A program made the translations under genes and the position numbers. Shown one piece after another: positions 7,918 to 15,979 of a stretch of DNA of 64,000 nt; positions within the stretch are counted from its first letter, which is position 1, and each line of letters opens with the position of its first letter. Source of the stretch: Paenibacillus sedimenti (lineage in GTDB: Bacteria > Bacillota > Bacilli > Paenibacillales > NBRC-103111); the NCBI RefSeq assembly GCF_014534655.1, contig NZ_JACVVD010000003.1, forward strand, positions 434,001 through 498,000, read 5' to 3'. The notes below the pieces were generated by a model, which worked only from the letters and a program-made list of their open reading frames with translations, had not been told where the DNA came from and did no database searches.

Positions 7918-8265
7918 TTAAAATAAATCGTCATCAGTCTGCTGTTTGGCAAGCTGAGCACGAATTGCAGCTTTGAGCGGGTCTTCAGGCACAGTTACAT
8001 CGACAGCCCCCTTGACACGGGCTTGGCAAGCAAGCCGGTACCCTTCCTCAGCTTGAGAGCCTAACTTTAGCCGCTCGTTTTGATTCATGGGCTCGAGGCC
8101 GCTTTGATCACTAACTTTCACTTTGCACATTAAACAAGCGGCTTTCGCACCGCAGCGTGTGCGAATATGGACCTTGGCTTTCCGCCCTGCATCGAGCAGT
8201 GTTGTGCCGGAACGCACCTGAGTTTTTTTATCATCAGGCCAAAAGTGCACATCTGAAAAAGACAT
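7918..8265 (-). CDS. [2Fe-2S] ferredoxin, first of two
   Basis: The 115-residue protein has a plant-type [2Fe-2S] pattern: Cys38, Cys44 and Cys47 in CGAKAACLMC, plus Cys80 in YRLACQA. The beta-grasp fold is indicated by SGTTLLDAGRKAKVHI. It likely carries single electrons in the cytoplasm; its partner is unknown. The gene ends 8 bases before yphF and lies in a cluster with a nucleotidyltransferase-like gene and a second ferredoxin, none of which sits between spoIVA and gpsA in B. subtilis. The C-terminal tail (AKQQTDDDLF) is acidic. Confidence 0.85.
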   Translation of the reverse strand: MSFSDVHFWPDDKKTQVRSGTTLLDAGRKAKVHIRTRCGAKAACLMCKVKVSDQSGLEPMNQNERLKLGSQAEEGYRLACQARVKGAVDVTVPEDPLKAAIRAQLAKQQTDDDLF

Positions 8266-8279
8266 CCTGTATCCCTTCT

Positions 8280-8861
8280 TTAGTCAAATAAAAGCTCTAA
8301 TTTCTTACGGAAATCATGGCCCCAACTGTTTCGCGCAAGCAAATCCTGAAGGGCAGGCATGTGCTGAGCAGGCTGCTTCCTAATCACGCGCGCGATAGGT
8401 TCATAACGGTCTGGACGATCACGAAGCAGGTTAAATAAGAGCTCATGCGCCAAAGGCATAATTTTGACGGAACATGAATCTGTTACATGCACGATACGGC
8501 TATGACGCTCCCATAAGTAAACTGCTTCGACCTGATAAAGTGAATGCTGCGCAGCTACGCGAAAGTCGCCAACGACCTCAACGGCATTGCCGAGAATGTC
8601 GTAATGGCTAAGAATGGATGAATAAATCGGAGTTTCACTATGGGCCGGCGTATCCATTGAATATGTTTGCAAGGCTTCATGAAGGGAAGCAACATCGCAT
8701 TGATCAACATACAGATCCAGGTCCCTTGGGATTCTCTGGATTTCTACGTTATGTAGAAGTAGACCGCAGCTGCCGCCGATCAACCAGCGGGACTCTTGGA
8801 CATGCATCAAATGCCTCTCTAAGGTCTCGATGGTTTGCAGCATGGGTTGTTGCAGAAGCAT
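8280..8861 (-). CDS. Nucleotidyltransferase-fold protein
   Basis: The 193-residue protein has the signature of the nucleotidyltransferase superfamily: LIGGSCGLLLH (Gly29-Gly30-Ser31) followed by RDLDLYVD with Asp47 and Asp49. A third acidic residue could be the Glu in AVEVVGDF. Substrate is unknown; relatives add nucleotides to RNA, proteins or small molecules, and some act as antitoxin-paired toxins. No antitoxin-like neighbour is seen. AAGGTG lies 8 bases before the ATG. It is sandwiched between two ferredoxin genes on the same strand, suggesting co-transcription but not a proven joint function. Confidence 0.6.
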   Translation of the reverse strand: MLLQQPMLQTIETLERHLMHVQESRWLIGGSCGLLLHNVEIQRIPRDLDLYVDQCDVASLHEALQTYSMDTPAHSETPIYSSILSHYDILGNAVEVVGDFRVAAQHSLYQVEAVYLWERHSRIVHVTDSCSVKIMPLAHELLFNLLRDRPDRYEPIARVIRKQPAQHMPALQDLLARNSWGHDFRKKLELLFD

Positions 8862-8887
8862 GAGGCCAACACCTTTCCGTTCATGGT

Positions 8888-9181
8888 TTAAAAATAAGGC
8901 TTATGCGTAACGGAAATGTCCCCGCCCTGCTTTACGATACATTGACAAGCTAACCGGTAGCCTTGCTCGATTTCTTCCGGCTCCAAGCGATCTTCCTCTG
9001 CTTCCGTAGGAGCCTCTAACAGCTCTCGACCCGAAGCTATGTAACAGCGGCATCGGGCACAAGTGCCGCGTATGCATGAGAATCCCCAGTCCACATCATG
9101 TTTCAGTGCATGATCGAGTATAGTTAGTCCGGTTTCCGGTTCGATCATTTTTTGCGTTTTCCGCGTTTTCAATTCTAGCAT
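8888..9181 (-). CDS. [2Fe-2S] ferredoxin, second of two
   Basis: The 97-residue protein carries Cys36, Cys41 and Cys44 in CIRGTCARC and Cys79 in YRLACQC, the classical plant-type [2Fe-2S] spacing. Two extra cysteines (46 and 81) sit beside ligands. The ATG at 9181 is chosen because GGAGG lies 8 bases upstream; a TTG at 9196 overlaps that site. It differs clearly from the first ferredoxin, so the pair is not a recent duplication. Redox partner is unknown. Confidence 0.85.
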   Translation of the reverse strand: MLELKTRKTQKMIEPETGLTILDHALKHDVDWGFSCIRGTCARCRCYIASGRELLEAPTEAEEDRLEPEEIEQGYRLACQCIVKQGGDISVTHKPYF

Positions 9182-9200
9182 TTTCCCAGCCTCCAAGTTG

Positions 9201-9380
9201 TTAGAACAAAGATAGCAGCATGTACAACATGATAGGGACGAACATTAAAAAGGCAATGGTTGATAAAATTACGCGAATCGCACCCTTCGTGCGTGTTCTT
9301 GCGTATGAAATTAAGAGCGAGGCGACAACCATAAGTCCAATCGCGACGAAGGATGCCCACATTTTATCCAAACTTGACAT
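9201..9380 (-). CDS. YphE-like small membrane protein (DUF2768 type)
   Basis: The 59-residue product has two membrane helices (SFVAIGLMVVASLLISY and VILSTIAFLMFVPIMLYML) joined by a basic loop, TRTKGAIR. Size, topology and place between spoIVA and gpsA match Bacillus YphE, which I recall as DUF2768. The ATG at 9380 is preferred to the one at 9386 because AAGGAG is then 8 bases away. Function unknown. Confidence 0.6.
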   Translation of the reverse strand: MSSLDKMWASFVAIGLMVVASLLISYARTRTKGAIRVILSTIAFLMFVPIMLYMLLSLF

Positions 9381-9445
9381 GTTCATAACTCCTTAGATCT
9401 ATCGTAAAAGTATACAAAGTCACGGCTAATTATAGCATATGACAA

Positions 9446-9483
9446 GAAAAAAAGCATAAAGGGGAACGCTCTCCCCTTCATGC
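9446..9483 (-). terminator. Terminator of spoVIF
   Basis: Minus strand: GCATGAAGGGGA, loop GAGCGT, TCCCCTTTATGC, then seven T residues. It starts just after the spoVIF stop. Confidence 0.9.
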
Positions 9484-9486
9484 CCC

Positions 9487-9768
9487 TCATTTCTTGCCCA
9501 TCATCATCTGCATCAGCTGCTGCATGTTGTTTGTATCCAATTTACTGCTCTTTACAGCATGCACGATCTCGTTAATCGTTTCTTCCGATACTTTGACATT
9601 TACGAGACCGGAAACCTGTTTGATCAGCTGACGAAGCTGTGCTTCGCTTTGAAGAGTCGATGGTTTCACGCCGCTGGCCAGCTTTTGAATATCTTTAGGT
9701 GTAACGGATTTGCCCGTTTTCTTCTTTACAACATTCAATACGTCCTTGGACATATCTTTATTCGTCAA
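9487..9768 (-). CDS. Stage VI sporulation protein F-like (SpoVIF family)
   Basis: A 93-residue helical protein. Pattern VVKKKTGKSVTPKDIQKLASG, LRQLIKQVSGLVNVKVSEE and a Met-rich end (NMQQLMQMMMGKK) agrees with SpoVIF, a late mother-cell protein that supports GerE-dependent coat gene expression in B. subtilis. The start is TTG at 9768: GGAGG lies 8-9 bases upstream, while the longer form from 9792 would overlap that site. Its own terminator follows. Family recognition is from memory of the sequence pattern. Confidence 0.72.
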   Translation of the reverse strand: MTNKDMSKDVLNVVKKKTGKSVTPKDIQKLASGVKPSTLQSEAQLRQLIKQVSGLVNVKVSEETINEIVHAVKSSKLDTNNMQQLMQMMMGKK

Positions 9769-9889
9769 TGATGTCGCCTCCCTATACCGCATGATGACTA
9801 AAGCGTCTAAGGTATAGTATGAAAGCGGACATTAGGTTGTGTAGGCTATATTCCCCCGTTAGCCATATCATTTAGCTTCGCATATTCGA

Positions 9890-10933
9890 TTAACCCATCC
9901 AATTTGCAGATGAGCCGCTGGCGACTTCTTCAATTTCGTGGGTCCTGACTCGTCCCATCAAGTCTTGAGCAGCCAGATTCGGTGATTTGCCCGAAAACAT
10001 AACCTGATATAGCTCATCGGTGATCGGCATCGTAACTTGAAAGCTGCGCGATAGTTCATAAGCAGCCTTAGTTGTTTTAACACCCTCAACGACCATGCCC
10101 ATCTCGGCGAGCACTTCATCTAGCGGAAGCCCTTGCCCGAGCTTGTTTCCAGCTCTCCAATTCCGACTGTGCTTGCTTGTACAAGTGACGATCAAATCCC
10201 CAATACCGGCAAGTCCTGCAAAGGTGAGAGGATTCGCACCCATCGCTGTGCCAAGGCGTGCAATCTCCGCCAAGCCTCTTGTCATAAGAGCTGCCTTCGC
10301 GTTGTCCCCAAAACCTAAACCATCGGTTAGACCCGCACCAAGCGCAATAATATTCTTGAGCGCGCCGCCGACCTCTACGCCTGCGACATCAGGGTTCGTA
10401 TAGACGCGGAAATAGGAATTGATCAGCAAATCCTGAGCGGCTTCAGCCGCCTCTAAATCTTGTGCCGCGACAACGACGGTTGTTGGGCATTGGCGGATGA
10501 CTTCCTCCGCATGGCTAGGACCGGAAAGCACGACAAAGCGCTTCGGATCCATCTCGGGAAGTTCATCTGCCAGTACTTCCGTCATTCGCTTCAGTGTGCC
10601 AGTTTCAAAGCCTTTGGTGGCATGGATTAAAAGTGTTTCTTTTTTTAAAAAAGGACGAATTCGTGAGGCAACTTCCCGCATCCCCGACGATGGAACAACT
10701 AAAAGAATCGCATCCGCATCTTCGATGGCTTCCTGCAGGGAACTCGTAGCGACAATATGCGGAGATAATTCAACGTCTTGCAGAAAGCGGCTGTTGGTAT
10801 GCTTCTCATTAATTTCAAGAACTTGCTGCTCGTTACGAGACCATAACAGCACCTGCTTGCCATTATCCGCCAATACTGAGGCAAGTGCCGTCCCCCAACT
10901 GCCGGCAACAAGTACCGATACTTTGTTCGACAT
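9890..10933 (-). CDS. gpsA: NAD(P)H-dependent glycerol-3-phosphate dehydrogenase
   Basis: The 347-residue enzyme reduces dihydroxyacetone phosphate to sn-glycerol-3-phosphate for phospholipid synthesis. Motifs GSWGTALASVLADNG, SGPSHAEEV, the catalytic-Lys region GALKNIIALGAGL and GNLGDL-equivalent GIGDLIVTC are present. The nucleotide-binding loop reads VAGSWG, so the first Gly of the usual GxGxxG is Val; the DNA is unambiguous there. The ATG at 10933 has AAAGGA about 9 bases upstream and gives the normal family length. It follows plsY, the next enzyme to need glycerol-3-phosphate. Confidence 0.95.
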   Translation of the reverse strand: MSNKVSVLVAGSWGTALASVLADNGKQVLLWSRNEQQVLEINEKHTNSRFLQDVELSPHIVATSSLQEAIEDADAILLVVPSSGMREVASRIRPFLKKETLLIHATKGFETGTLKRMTEVLADELPEMDPKRFVVLSGPSHAEEVIRQCPTTVVVAAQDLEAAEAAQDLLINSYFRVYTNPDVAGVEVGGALKNIIALGAGLTDGLGFGDNAKAALMTRGLAEIARLGTAMGANPLTFAGLAGIGDLIVTCTSKHSRNWRAGNKLGQGLPLDEVLAEMGMVVEGVKTTKAAYELSRSFQVTMPITDELYQVMFSGKSPNLAAQDLMGRVRTHEIEEVASGSSANWMG

Positions 10934-10982
10934 GTCAACATTCCTTTCCTGAGTCAGAGCCGCCTTCGTATTCATCATCCGG

Positions 10983-11591
10983 CTAGGCTCTCTTTTGCCC
11001 CAGCTTATTTTCTTTGCCTTGAATAAGCTTCACAATGTTTGTCCGATGACGAACAAAAGCAAAGACACAAAGCAAAATGCTGATCCACAAAATCGGCAGC
11101 GGTCGGTCCATCCCCCAGATAAGAAAAGGTAAAAGTGCTGTAAGTATAAGGGAACCGAGCGATACGAATCGGGTAATCGCAATAATAACGATAGCGGTAA
11201 CACCAGCGATGACGGTTGGAATGAAGCAAAGCGTCGCCATCACGCCGATGGTCGTCGCAATACCTTTCCCACCCCGGAAGCCGTAATAGATCGGCCAATT
11301 GTGACCTACAATGGCGGCTAATCCGCACAGAACGGGAATCCAGATCTCATCGGCGCCGGGGGCTGCCAACTTGCCAATGAACACGGCGGCAACCCCCTTC
11401 AACGCATCAAGCAAAAGAACCAGGATCGCAGGACCCTTACCAAGAACGCGCAGCGTATTCGTGGCACCTGCATTGCCGCTCCCGTGCTTGCGGATATCGA
11501 TTCCCTTAAACCATTTTCCGAATAAATAACTAAAGCTAATGGAGCCTAATAAATAACCCGCCACAATTGTCATTATCCAAAACAACTGCAT
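10983..11591 (-). CDS. plsY: Acyl-phosphate glycerol-3-phosphate acyltransferase
   Basis: A membrane protein of 202 residues with PlsY motifs GSISFSYLFGKWFKGIDIR, HGSGNAGATN and GHNWPIYYGFRGGKG. It transfers the acyl group from acyl-phosphate to glycerol-3-phosphate, making lysophosphatidate for plsC. Directly upstream of gpsA on the same strand, an efficient pairing. AGGAGG sits only 2 bases before the ATG at 11591 but 8 bases before a TTG two codons later (11585), so the true start may be the TTG. The leader AAACTCTTAGGAGG resembles the right end of the hairpin repeats. Confidence 0.94.
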   Translation of the reverse strand: MQLFWIMTIVAGYLLGSISFSYLFGKWFKGIDIRKHGSGNAGATNTLRVLGKGPAILVLLLDALKGVAAVFIGKLAAPGADEIWIPVLCGLAAIVGHNWPIYYGFRGGKGIATTIGVMATLCFIPTVIAGVTAIVIIAITRFVSLGSLILTALLPFLIWGMDRPLPILWISILLCVFAFVRHRTNIVKLIQGKENKLGQKRA

Positions 11592-11614
11592 GACCTCCTA
11601 AGAGTTTAATTTCC

Positions 11615-12940
11615 CTATTCGCTATCGGAAGATTTCCGGCGGCTCAGGATGCGAATCGGCGTACCTTCAAAGCCAAAGGCCGCGCGAATTCGGTTATCCA
11701 GGTACCGCTCATACGAAAAGTGCATGAGCTCAGGCTCATTCACGAAAATCACAAATACTGGAGGCTTAACCGCAACTTGAGTCGCGTAGTTAATGCGCAG
11801 ACGCTTGCCTTTATCTGTTGGAGGCGGATTGTAAGCAACTGCGTCGGAAACGACATCATTAAGCACATGCGTCTGTACGCGGAGCGCATGATTTTCAGCG
11901 ACTTGAACGACAACCGGAAGCAGCTTGTGCAGGCGTTGAGTCGTTTTGGCCGATACGAATACGACTGGCGCGTAAGTCATGAACAGGAAGTGATCACGAA
12001 TTTTCTGCGTGAATTGTTGCATCGTCTTATCGTCTTTCTCCACAATATCCCACTTATTCACGACGAAGATCGCTGCTTTTCCCGCTTCGTGTGCATAACC
12101 GGCGATATGCTTGTCCTGCTCGATGATGCCTTCTTCGCCGTCAATAACGACCAGAATAACATCTGCGCGTTCAATGGCTTTCATGGCGCGCATAACGCTG
12201 TACTTCTCCGTATTTTCGTAAACGCGTCCTCTTTTGCGCATACCCGCTGTATCGATAATCACATATTTCTGACCATCACGTTCAAAAGGAGTATCGATCG
12301 CATCGCGAGTCGTTCCAGCCAAATTACTTACAATAACCCGTTCCTCGCCGAGAATGGCATTGGTTAAAGAAGACTTACCGACATTCGGACGCCCGATGAG
12401 CGCGAACTTAATAACCTCTTCGCCATACTCTTCCTCCTTCTTATCCGGAAAATGAGAGCAGGCGGCTTCCAGCAAATCGCCGATGCCAATACCATGAGAA
12501 CCGGATATCGCAATCGGGTCGCCGAAACCTAGGCTGTAAAATTCATAAATTTCATCCTGCCGCTGCAGATTATCAACTTTGTTAACGGCAAGAACAACTG
12601 GTTTCTTCGAGCGGAATAACAGCTGCGCTACTTCCTCGTCTGAAGGGGTTACGCCAGCTTTGGCATCAACCATGAATACAATAACATCCGCTTCCTCAAT
12701 GGCAAGCTCAGCTTGTATGCGCACCGATTTCAGAATTGCATCTTCTTCATCAATCTCGATACCGCCTGTATCGATGACGCTGAACGATTGATTCAACCAT
12801 TCTCCTACTCCATACAACCTGTCGCGCGTGACTCCCGGTTTATCTTCCACAATCGCAAGGCGATCGCCTACGATCCGATTAAAAATGGTGGACTTGCCAA
12901 CATTCGGTCGGCCAACAATTGCAATAATAGGTCTAGCCAA
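11615..12940 (-). CDS. der: Ribosome-associated GTPase Der (EngA)
   Basis: The 441-residue protein has two tandem GTPase domains, each with [13 protein letters not shown] or DTGGI switch regions and NKxD motifs (NKVD, NKWD), followed by the KH-like C-terminal domain with [13 protein letters not shown]. Der is essential for 50S ribosome maturation. The TTG at 12940 gives the canonical opening (M)[17 protein letters not shown] with AAGGAG about 7-8 bases upstream. The GTG at 12949 overlaps the Shine-Dalgarno and is rejected. A hairpin repeat abuts the ribosome site. Confidence 0.96.
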   Translation of the reverse strand: MARPIIAIVGRPNVGKSTIFNRIVGDRLAIVEDKPGVTRDRLYGVGEWLNQSFSVIDTGGIEIDEEDAILKSVRIQAELAIEEADVIVFMVDAKAGVTPSDEEVAQLLFRSKKPVVLAVNKVDNLQRQDEIYEFYSLGFGDPIAISGSHGIGIGDLLEAACSHFPDKKEEEYGEEVIKFALIGRPNVGKSSLTNAILGEERVIVSNLAGTTRDAIDTPFERDGQKYVIIDTAGMRKRGRVYENTEKYSVMRAMKAIERADVILVVIDGEEGIIEQDKHIAGYAHEAGKAAIFVVNKWDIVEKDDKTMQQFTQKIRDHFLFMTYAPVVFVSAKTTQRLHKLLPVVVQVAENHALRVQTHVLNDVVSDAVAYNPPPTDKGKRLRINYATQVAVKPPVFVIFVNEPELMHFSYERYLDNRIRAAFGFEGTPIRILSRRKSSDSE

Positions 12941-12947
12941 TTGATTC

Positions 12948-12987
12948 ACTCCTTAAAGTTTTCGTTAGAAAACTGTCTTCGTAAGCA
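12948..12987 (-). repeat. Shine-Dalgarno-abutting hairpin repeat, copy before der
   Basis: Coding strand: GCTTACGAAGAC, stem AGTTTTC TAAC GAAAACT, then TTAAGGAG. The stem is one pair shorter than in copy 1 but still perfectly paired. Confidence 0.75.
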
Positions 12988-13101
12988 AATTCCATGATCA
13001 ACCATGGAAAATTACGCAACTTACATCATAACAAAAAAGACACGACTTGGCTAATCTCATCTGAGAATATATCCCGCCTAAGTCCGCGATCCTGAATGTT
13101 T

Positions 13102-13281
13102 TCAGGTATGCCTCACCAAAATCATCGTGCCGTTTTTCAAATCATGCGCGGTTGCATCCAGGATTTTCTCTAAAGAAAAAGATACTTTCTGCTGCTGCTC
13201 CGCATCATTCACAATGAAGATGGGAGCTCCTCCGCCTACCTTTTCCTTATCCATGGTGACTACCGCTACTATTTGAGACAT
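13102..13281 (-). CDS. Small capping-subunit protein for YIEGIA
   Basis: The 59-residue protein MSQIVAVVTMDKEKVGGGAP matches a small family that follows YIEGIA-protein genes in Paenibacillaceae and other spore formers, called in RefSeq 'capping complex subunit for YIEGIA'; I recognise it by this pairing and by size. AGGAGG lies 9 bases before the ATG, and the gene starts 4 bases after the YIEGIA stop, indicating coupled translation. Biochemical role is not known to me; a spore-envelope role is inferred from the partner. Confidence 0.65.
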   Translation of the reverse strand: MSQIVAVVTMDKEKVGGGAPIFIVNDAEQQQKVSFSLEKILDATAHDLKNGTMILVRHT

Positions 13282-13285
13282 ACAA

Positions 13286-14191
13286 TTACGCCTCCTTCTG
13301 TTGATTGACGCCAGCTTCGGAAGGCATCCGTACAGCGCTCTCCAGAACCGGTACACGGTGCAACGCGATTAACGTTCTGTCCGCGTCCTTCTCCTGTGGA
13401 AGCAGCAGTATGCCTAGCACCCCAGAGCTCATCTCCAGCTTGGCCATTGGAAGCAAAGAAGGCTCTCCTTCGTCTCGAAACACGCCAAATAACGTAGAAA
13501 TATCATGAAGGATCGCCTGCCTTTGCCCTAAATTGGCCAAAGTAACGCGCGAATTTCGATTTTTGGGCTTAATAATAAAGCCAAGTGCTTGTTCTTGAAT
13601 TTTCCGGCGGCTATCTTCAAGCCCAACGTTCATGATATAGATCGATCCAACAAACAAATCGGGCCCATCCAATCGAATGGGAGCCTGCTCAATATCGGCG
13701 ATCTTAGACAGATTACTGCCCGATTTAAAGTAGTTCGCAATAAAAATCGATAGAACGCCGGCCACTAGCCCCCAATACCAGGCAAGCAAAATACTGAATA
13801 AGGAGGCGACAAACGCAGAGAAAATGACTAAGTAATTCCGACCCTCGAAAACCATGGCGATACCCTCGATATATGCAGCACCTCTTGGCACTAGCTCCAA
13901 TTCATCGATCTTTGTCAAGGTCTGTCTTTCCATATTGCGCACGTCGCGAAACTGTTGGGCTGCTAACGAAAGGAAGGTGACCGCAGTATAGTTTTTATCG
14001 AGCAAGGCAGGGACAGCAACCGCTCCTAAACCCGCTGCGATGACACCCAGAGAGATATGAATGATTTTACCATGCGGATAGGTTGGATACTGACGGTAAT
14101 CCGTTCGCAGCATGTTCAAACGGGCAACAACGCCGAAAATAACGCCTATCACAATGCCGATCGTATAGCGATGCGAATAAAACCAATCCAT
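13286..14191 (-). CDS. YIEGIA family membrane protein (SeaA/YphB-like)
   Basis: A protein of about 301 residues with several N-terminal membrane helices, the family-naming motif GAAYIEGIAMVFEGRNY, and a soluble C-terminal half. Bacillus YphB (SeaA), in the same place between der and fni, is linked to spore envelope assembly. The ATG at 14191 shares its A with the yphA stop (TAATG), so I prefer it to the ATG at 14203, which has AAAGGTGG touching it. Operon order is yphA, YIEGIA, capping subunit. Confidence 0.75.
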   Translation of the reverse strand: MDWFYSHRYTIGIVIGVIFGVVARLNMLRTDYRQYPTYPHGKIIHISLGVIAAGLGAVAVPALLDKNYTAVTFLSLAAQQFRDVRNMERQTLTKIDELELVPRGAAYIEGIAMVFEGRNYLVIFSAFVASLFSILLAWYWGLVAGVLSIFIANYFKSGSNLSKIADIEQAPIRLDGPDLFVGSIYIMNVGLEDSRRKIQEQALGFIIKPKNRNSRVTLANLGQRQAILHDISTLFGVFRDEGEPSLLPMAKLEMSSGVLGILLLPQEKDADRTLIALHRVPVLESAVRMPSEAGVNQQKEA

Positions 14192-14841
14192 TATTTGCGC
14201 CATCCACCTTTCCGTTCCATCCAGGTTCTGATGATCAAGCGACAGCCATTGTAAGCAACCTGAAGTACAATCGTCATCGTTCTTGCCGCAAAGACCGAAA
14301 GCCACCACTGATCTTGAAAATGGGAGCTGCCTAGATGTAGGTTGCCATTTGCTTGATAAACTCCCGCCTGATACAGGTCCCCCAGCAAGTAACCCATAGA
14401 AAGGGCTGCGATTTGCTCCAGCTCGTTTCGCTGCAGGATCGTAATAACAAATGCAAGAAGTAATGCCGTATCCCACTCCGAATTACCGACGATGAGAATC
14501 GGGTCCATCTGGAGCAGCTGCTGAAGCAAGAAGTGCAAGGAACCTAACAAAAGCCCGATCGAAAGGAGATGAAGTTTATGGATGAAGCCTTGGGTTGCAT
14601 AAAGAATTCCTATGCAAATGCACATGATCCATAGATAAACTAACTGCATCTTTACATGCCCGATGATGATCGTTATTTGCGATAAGGTCAGCCATGCGAC
14701 AAAAAAAAGAAGTAACCCCTTGTGCGATATACTTCTTACGTACAGCTCCTTCCATCCGCTGGCAAACAAAATCAACGTGATGCAGAGGAGTATGAGAGAT
14801 AAGTAGCCGGAGTTCATAATCATTACCACCCTGCGGATCAT
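14191..14841 (-). CDS. YphA-like membrane protein
   Basis: A 216-residue integral membrane protein with six or seven hydrophobic segments, for example YLSLILLCITLILFASG and GLLLFFVAWLTLSQI. Place and topology match Bacillus yphA, upstream of the YIEGIA gene. No catalytic motif is visible and function is unknown. GGAGG lies 4 bases before the ATG at 14841. It ends TAATG with the next gene. Confidence 0.6.
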   Translation of the reverse strand: MIRRVVMIMNSGYLSLILLCITLILFASGWKELYVRSISHKGLLLFFVAWLTLSQITIIIGHVKMQLVYLWIMCICIGILYATQGFIHKLHLLSIGLLLGSLHFLLQQLLQMDPILIVGNSEWDTALLLAFVITILQRNELEQIAALSMGYLLGDLYQAGVYQANGNLHLGSSHFQDQWWLSVFAARTMTIVLQVAYNGCRLIIRTWMERKGGWRK

Positions 14842-14903
14842 CAGACCTCCCCTTGCTCGTCGAGGGAGAAGCCCGTCTGATCCTTAGTATGGCAAAAAAA
14901 CGA

Positions 14904-15962
14904 TTATTTAACCCGGCTGCCTCTTTCTGCATATGAAGTTAAGTCGATACCTCTGACACGGCACCATTCCGCCGTTTCGCCCATAATGACGACTGGATGC
15001 TGCCACAAGTCTCGAACTGTTTTGGCGCCAAGCGCCGTCATGATAAGTATTAGTCCTTGCTCCAGCTCGTCCGCAAAGCGATGGAGCGCATCTACGCCTT
15101 CGGTGCGCAGCACTTTCAGGAAGGCGCCGGCCATGCCCACGGCCGGCGAGCCGAGAGCAAGCGCTTTGGCTGCTTCCAAAGCGTTCGTAATGCCTCCCGA
15201 GGCAATCACCGAGCCTCGGGGATACACCGACAACGCCTCGAGCAAAGCGATGCTTGTCGGTGTACCCCAATCGTTCAGCCACTCCAGAGCGGCTGAACGG
15301 CGTGCATTTTCGATGGCGGCGAAGTTCGTGCCGCCGGATCCGCCGACGTCCACAATAGAGACGCCGATGTTGTGGAGCTGCTTGGCATTCTCCTTCAGAA
15401 TGCCAAAGCCGACTTCTTTCACGATGACCGGAACGTGAATGCGGTTCACAATCACAGCGATGCGATCGAGCATACCGACGAAGCTGCGGTCGCCTTCCGG
15501 CATAATCAGCTCCTGCATGACGTTCAAATGAATTTGCAGCGCATTCGCTTCGATCATATCGACAGCCCGGAGCGCTTGATCGACAGTCGCCTCACTGCCC
15601 AAATTCGCGAATATCAGGCCGTTCGGGTTTTCACGCCGTACCACTCGGTAGCTGGATGCTACCTCGGTATTCTTCAGTGCCGACATCTGCGAACCGACGG
15701 CCATGGCAAGTCCCTTTTCTCTCGCCACGATGGCCAGCTCGCGATTAATGCTCTCTGTCTCCTGAGCACCGCCCGTCATCGCATTAATTAAAATCGGCGA
15801 GCTCATAATGAGATCGCCGATTTGGGTATTTAATGCAATTTGATCCGTCGAAGTCTCAGGCAGACAGTTATGCACAAGCTTGATATCCGACAGCCCTTGC
15901 TGTCTGGATTGTCCAAGCTCCAGCGCGTAATGGACATGCTCCATTTTGCGTGAGATGCGCAT
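14904..15962 (-). CDS. fni: Type 2 isopentenyl-diphosphate delta-isomerase
   Basis: The 352-residue FMN enzyme interconverts IPP and DMAPP. Motifs seen: MSSPILINAMTGGA, VGSQMSAL, the His/Gln active-site stretch LQIHLNVMQELIMPEGDR, VIVKEVGFG, VDVGGSGGTNFA and the FMN-phosphate loop ASGGI. Its product feeds heptaprenyl diphosphate synthesis (hepS) and other isoprenoids. AGGAGA lies about 9 bases before the ATG. The gene lies between the S1-like gene and yphA as in Bacillus. By eye its middle is more GC-rich than its flanks. Confidence 0.95.
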   Translation of the reverse strand: MRISRKMEHVHYALELGQSRQQGLSDIKLVHNCLPETSTDQIALNTQIGDLIMSSPILINAMTGGAQETESINRELAIVAREKGLAMAVGSQMSALKNTEVASSYRVVRRENPNGLIFANLGSEATVDQALRAVDMIEANALQIHLNVMQELIMPEGDRSFVGMLDRIAVIVNRIHVPVIVKEVGFGILKENAKQLHNIGVSIVDVGGSGGTNFAAIENARRSAALEWLNDWGTPTSIALLEALSVYPRGSVIASGGITNALEAAKALALGSPAVGMAGAFLKVLRTEGVDALHRFADELEQGLILIMTALGAKTVRDLWQHPVVIMGETAEWCRVRGIDLTSYAERGSRVK

Positions 15963-15979
15963 GCTTGTTGTCTCCTGAC

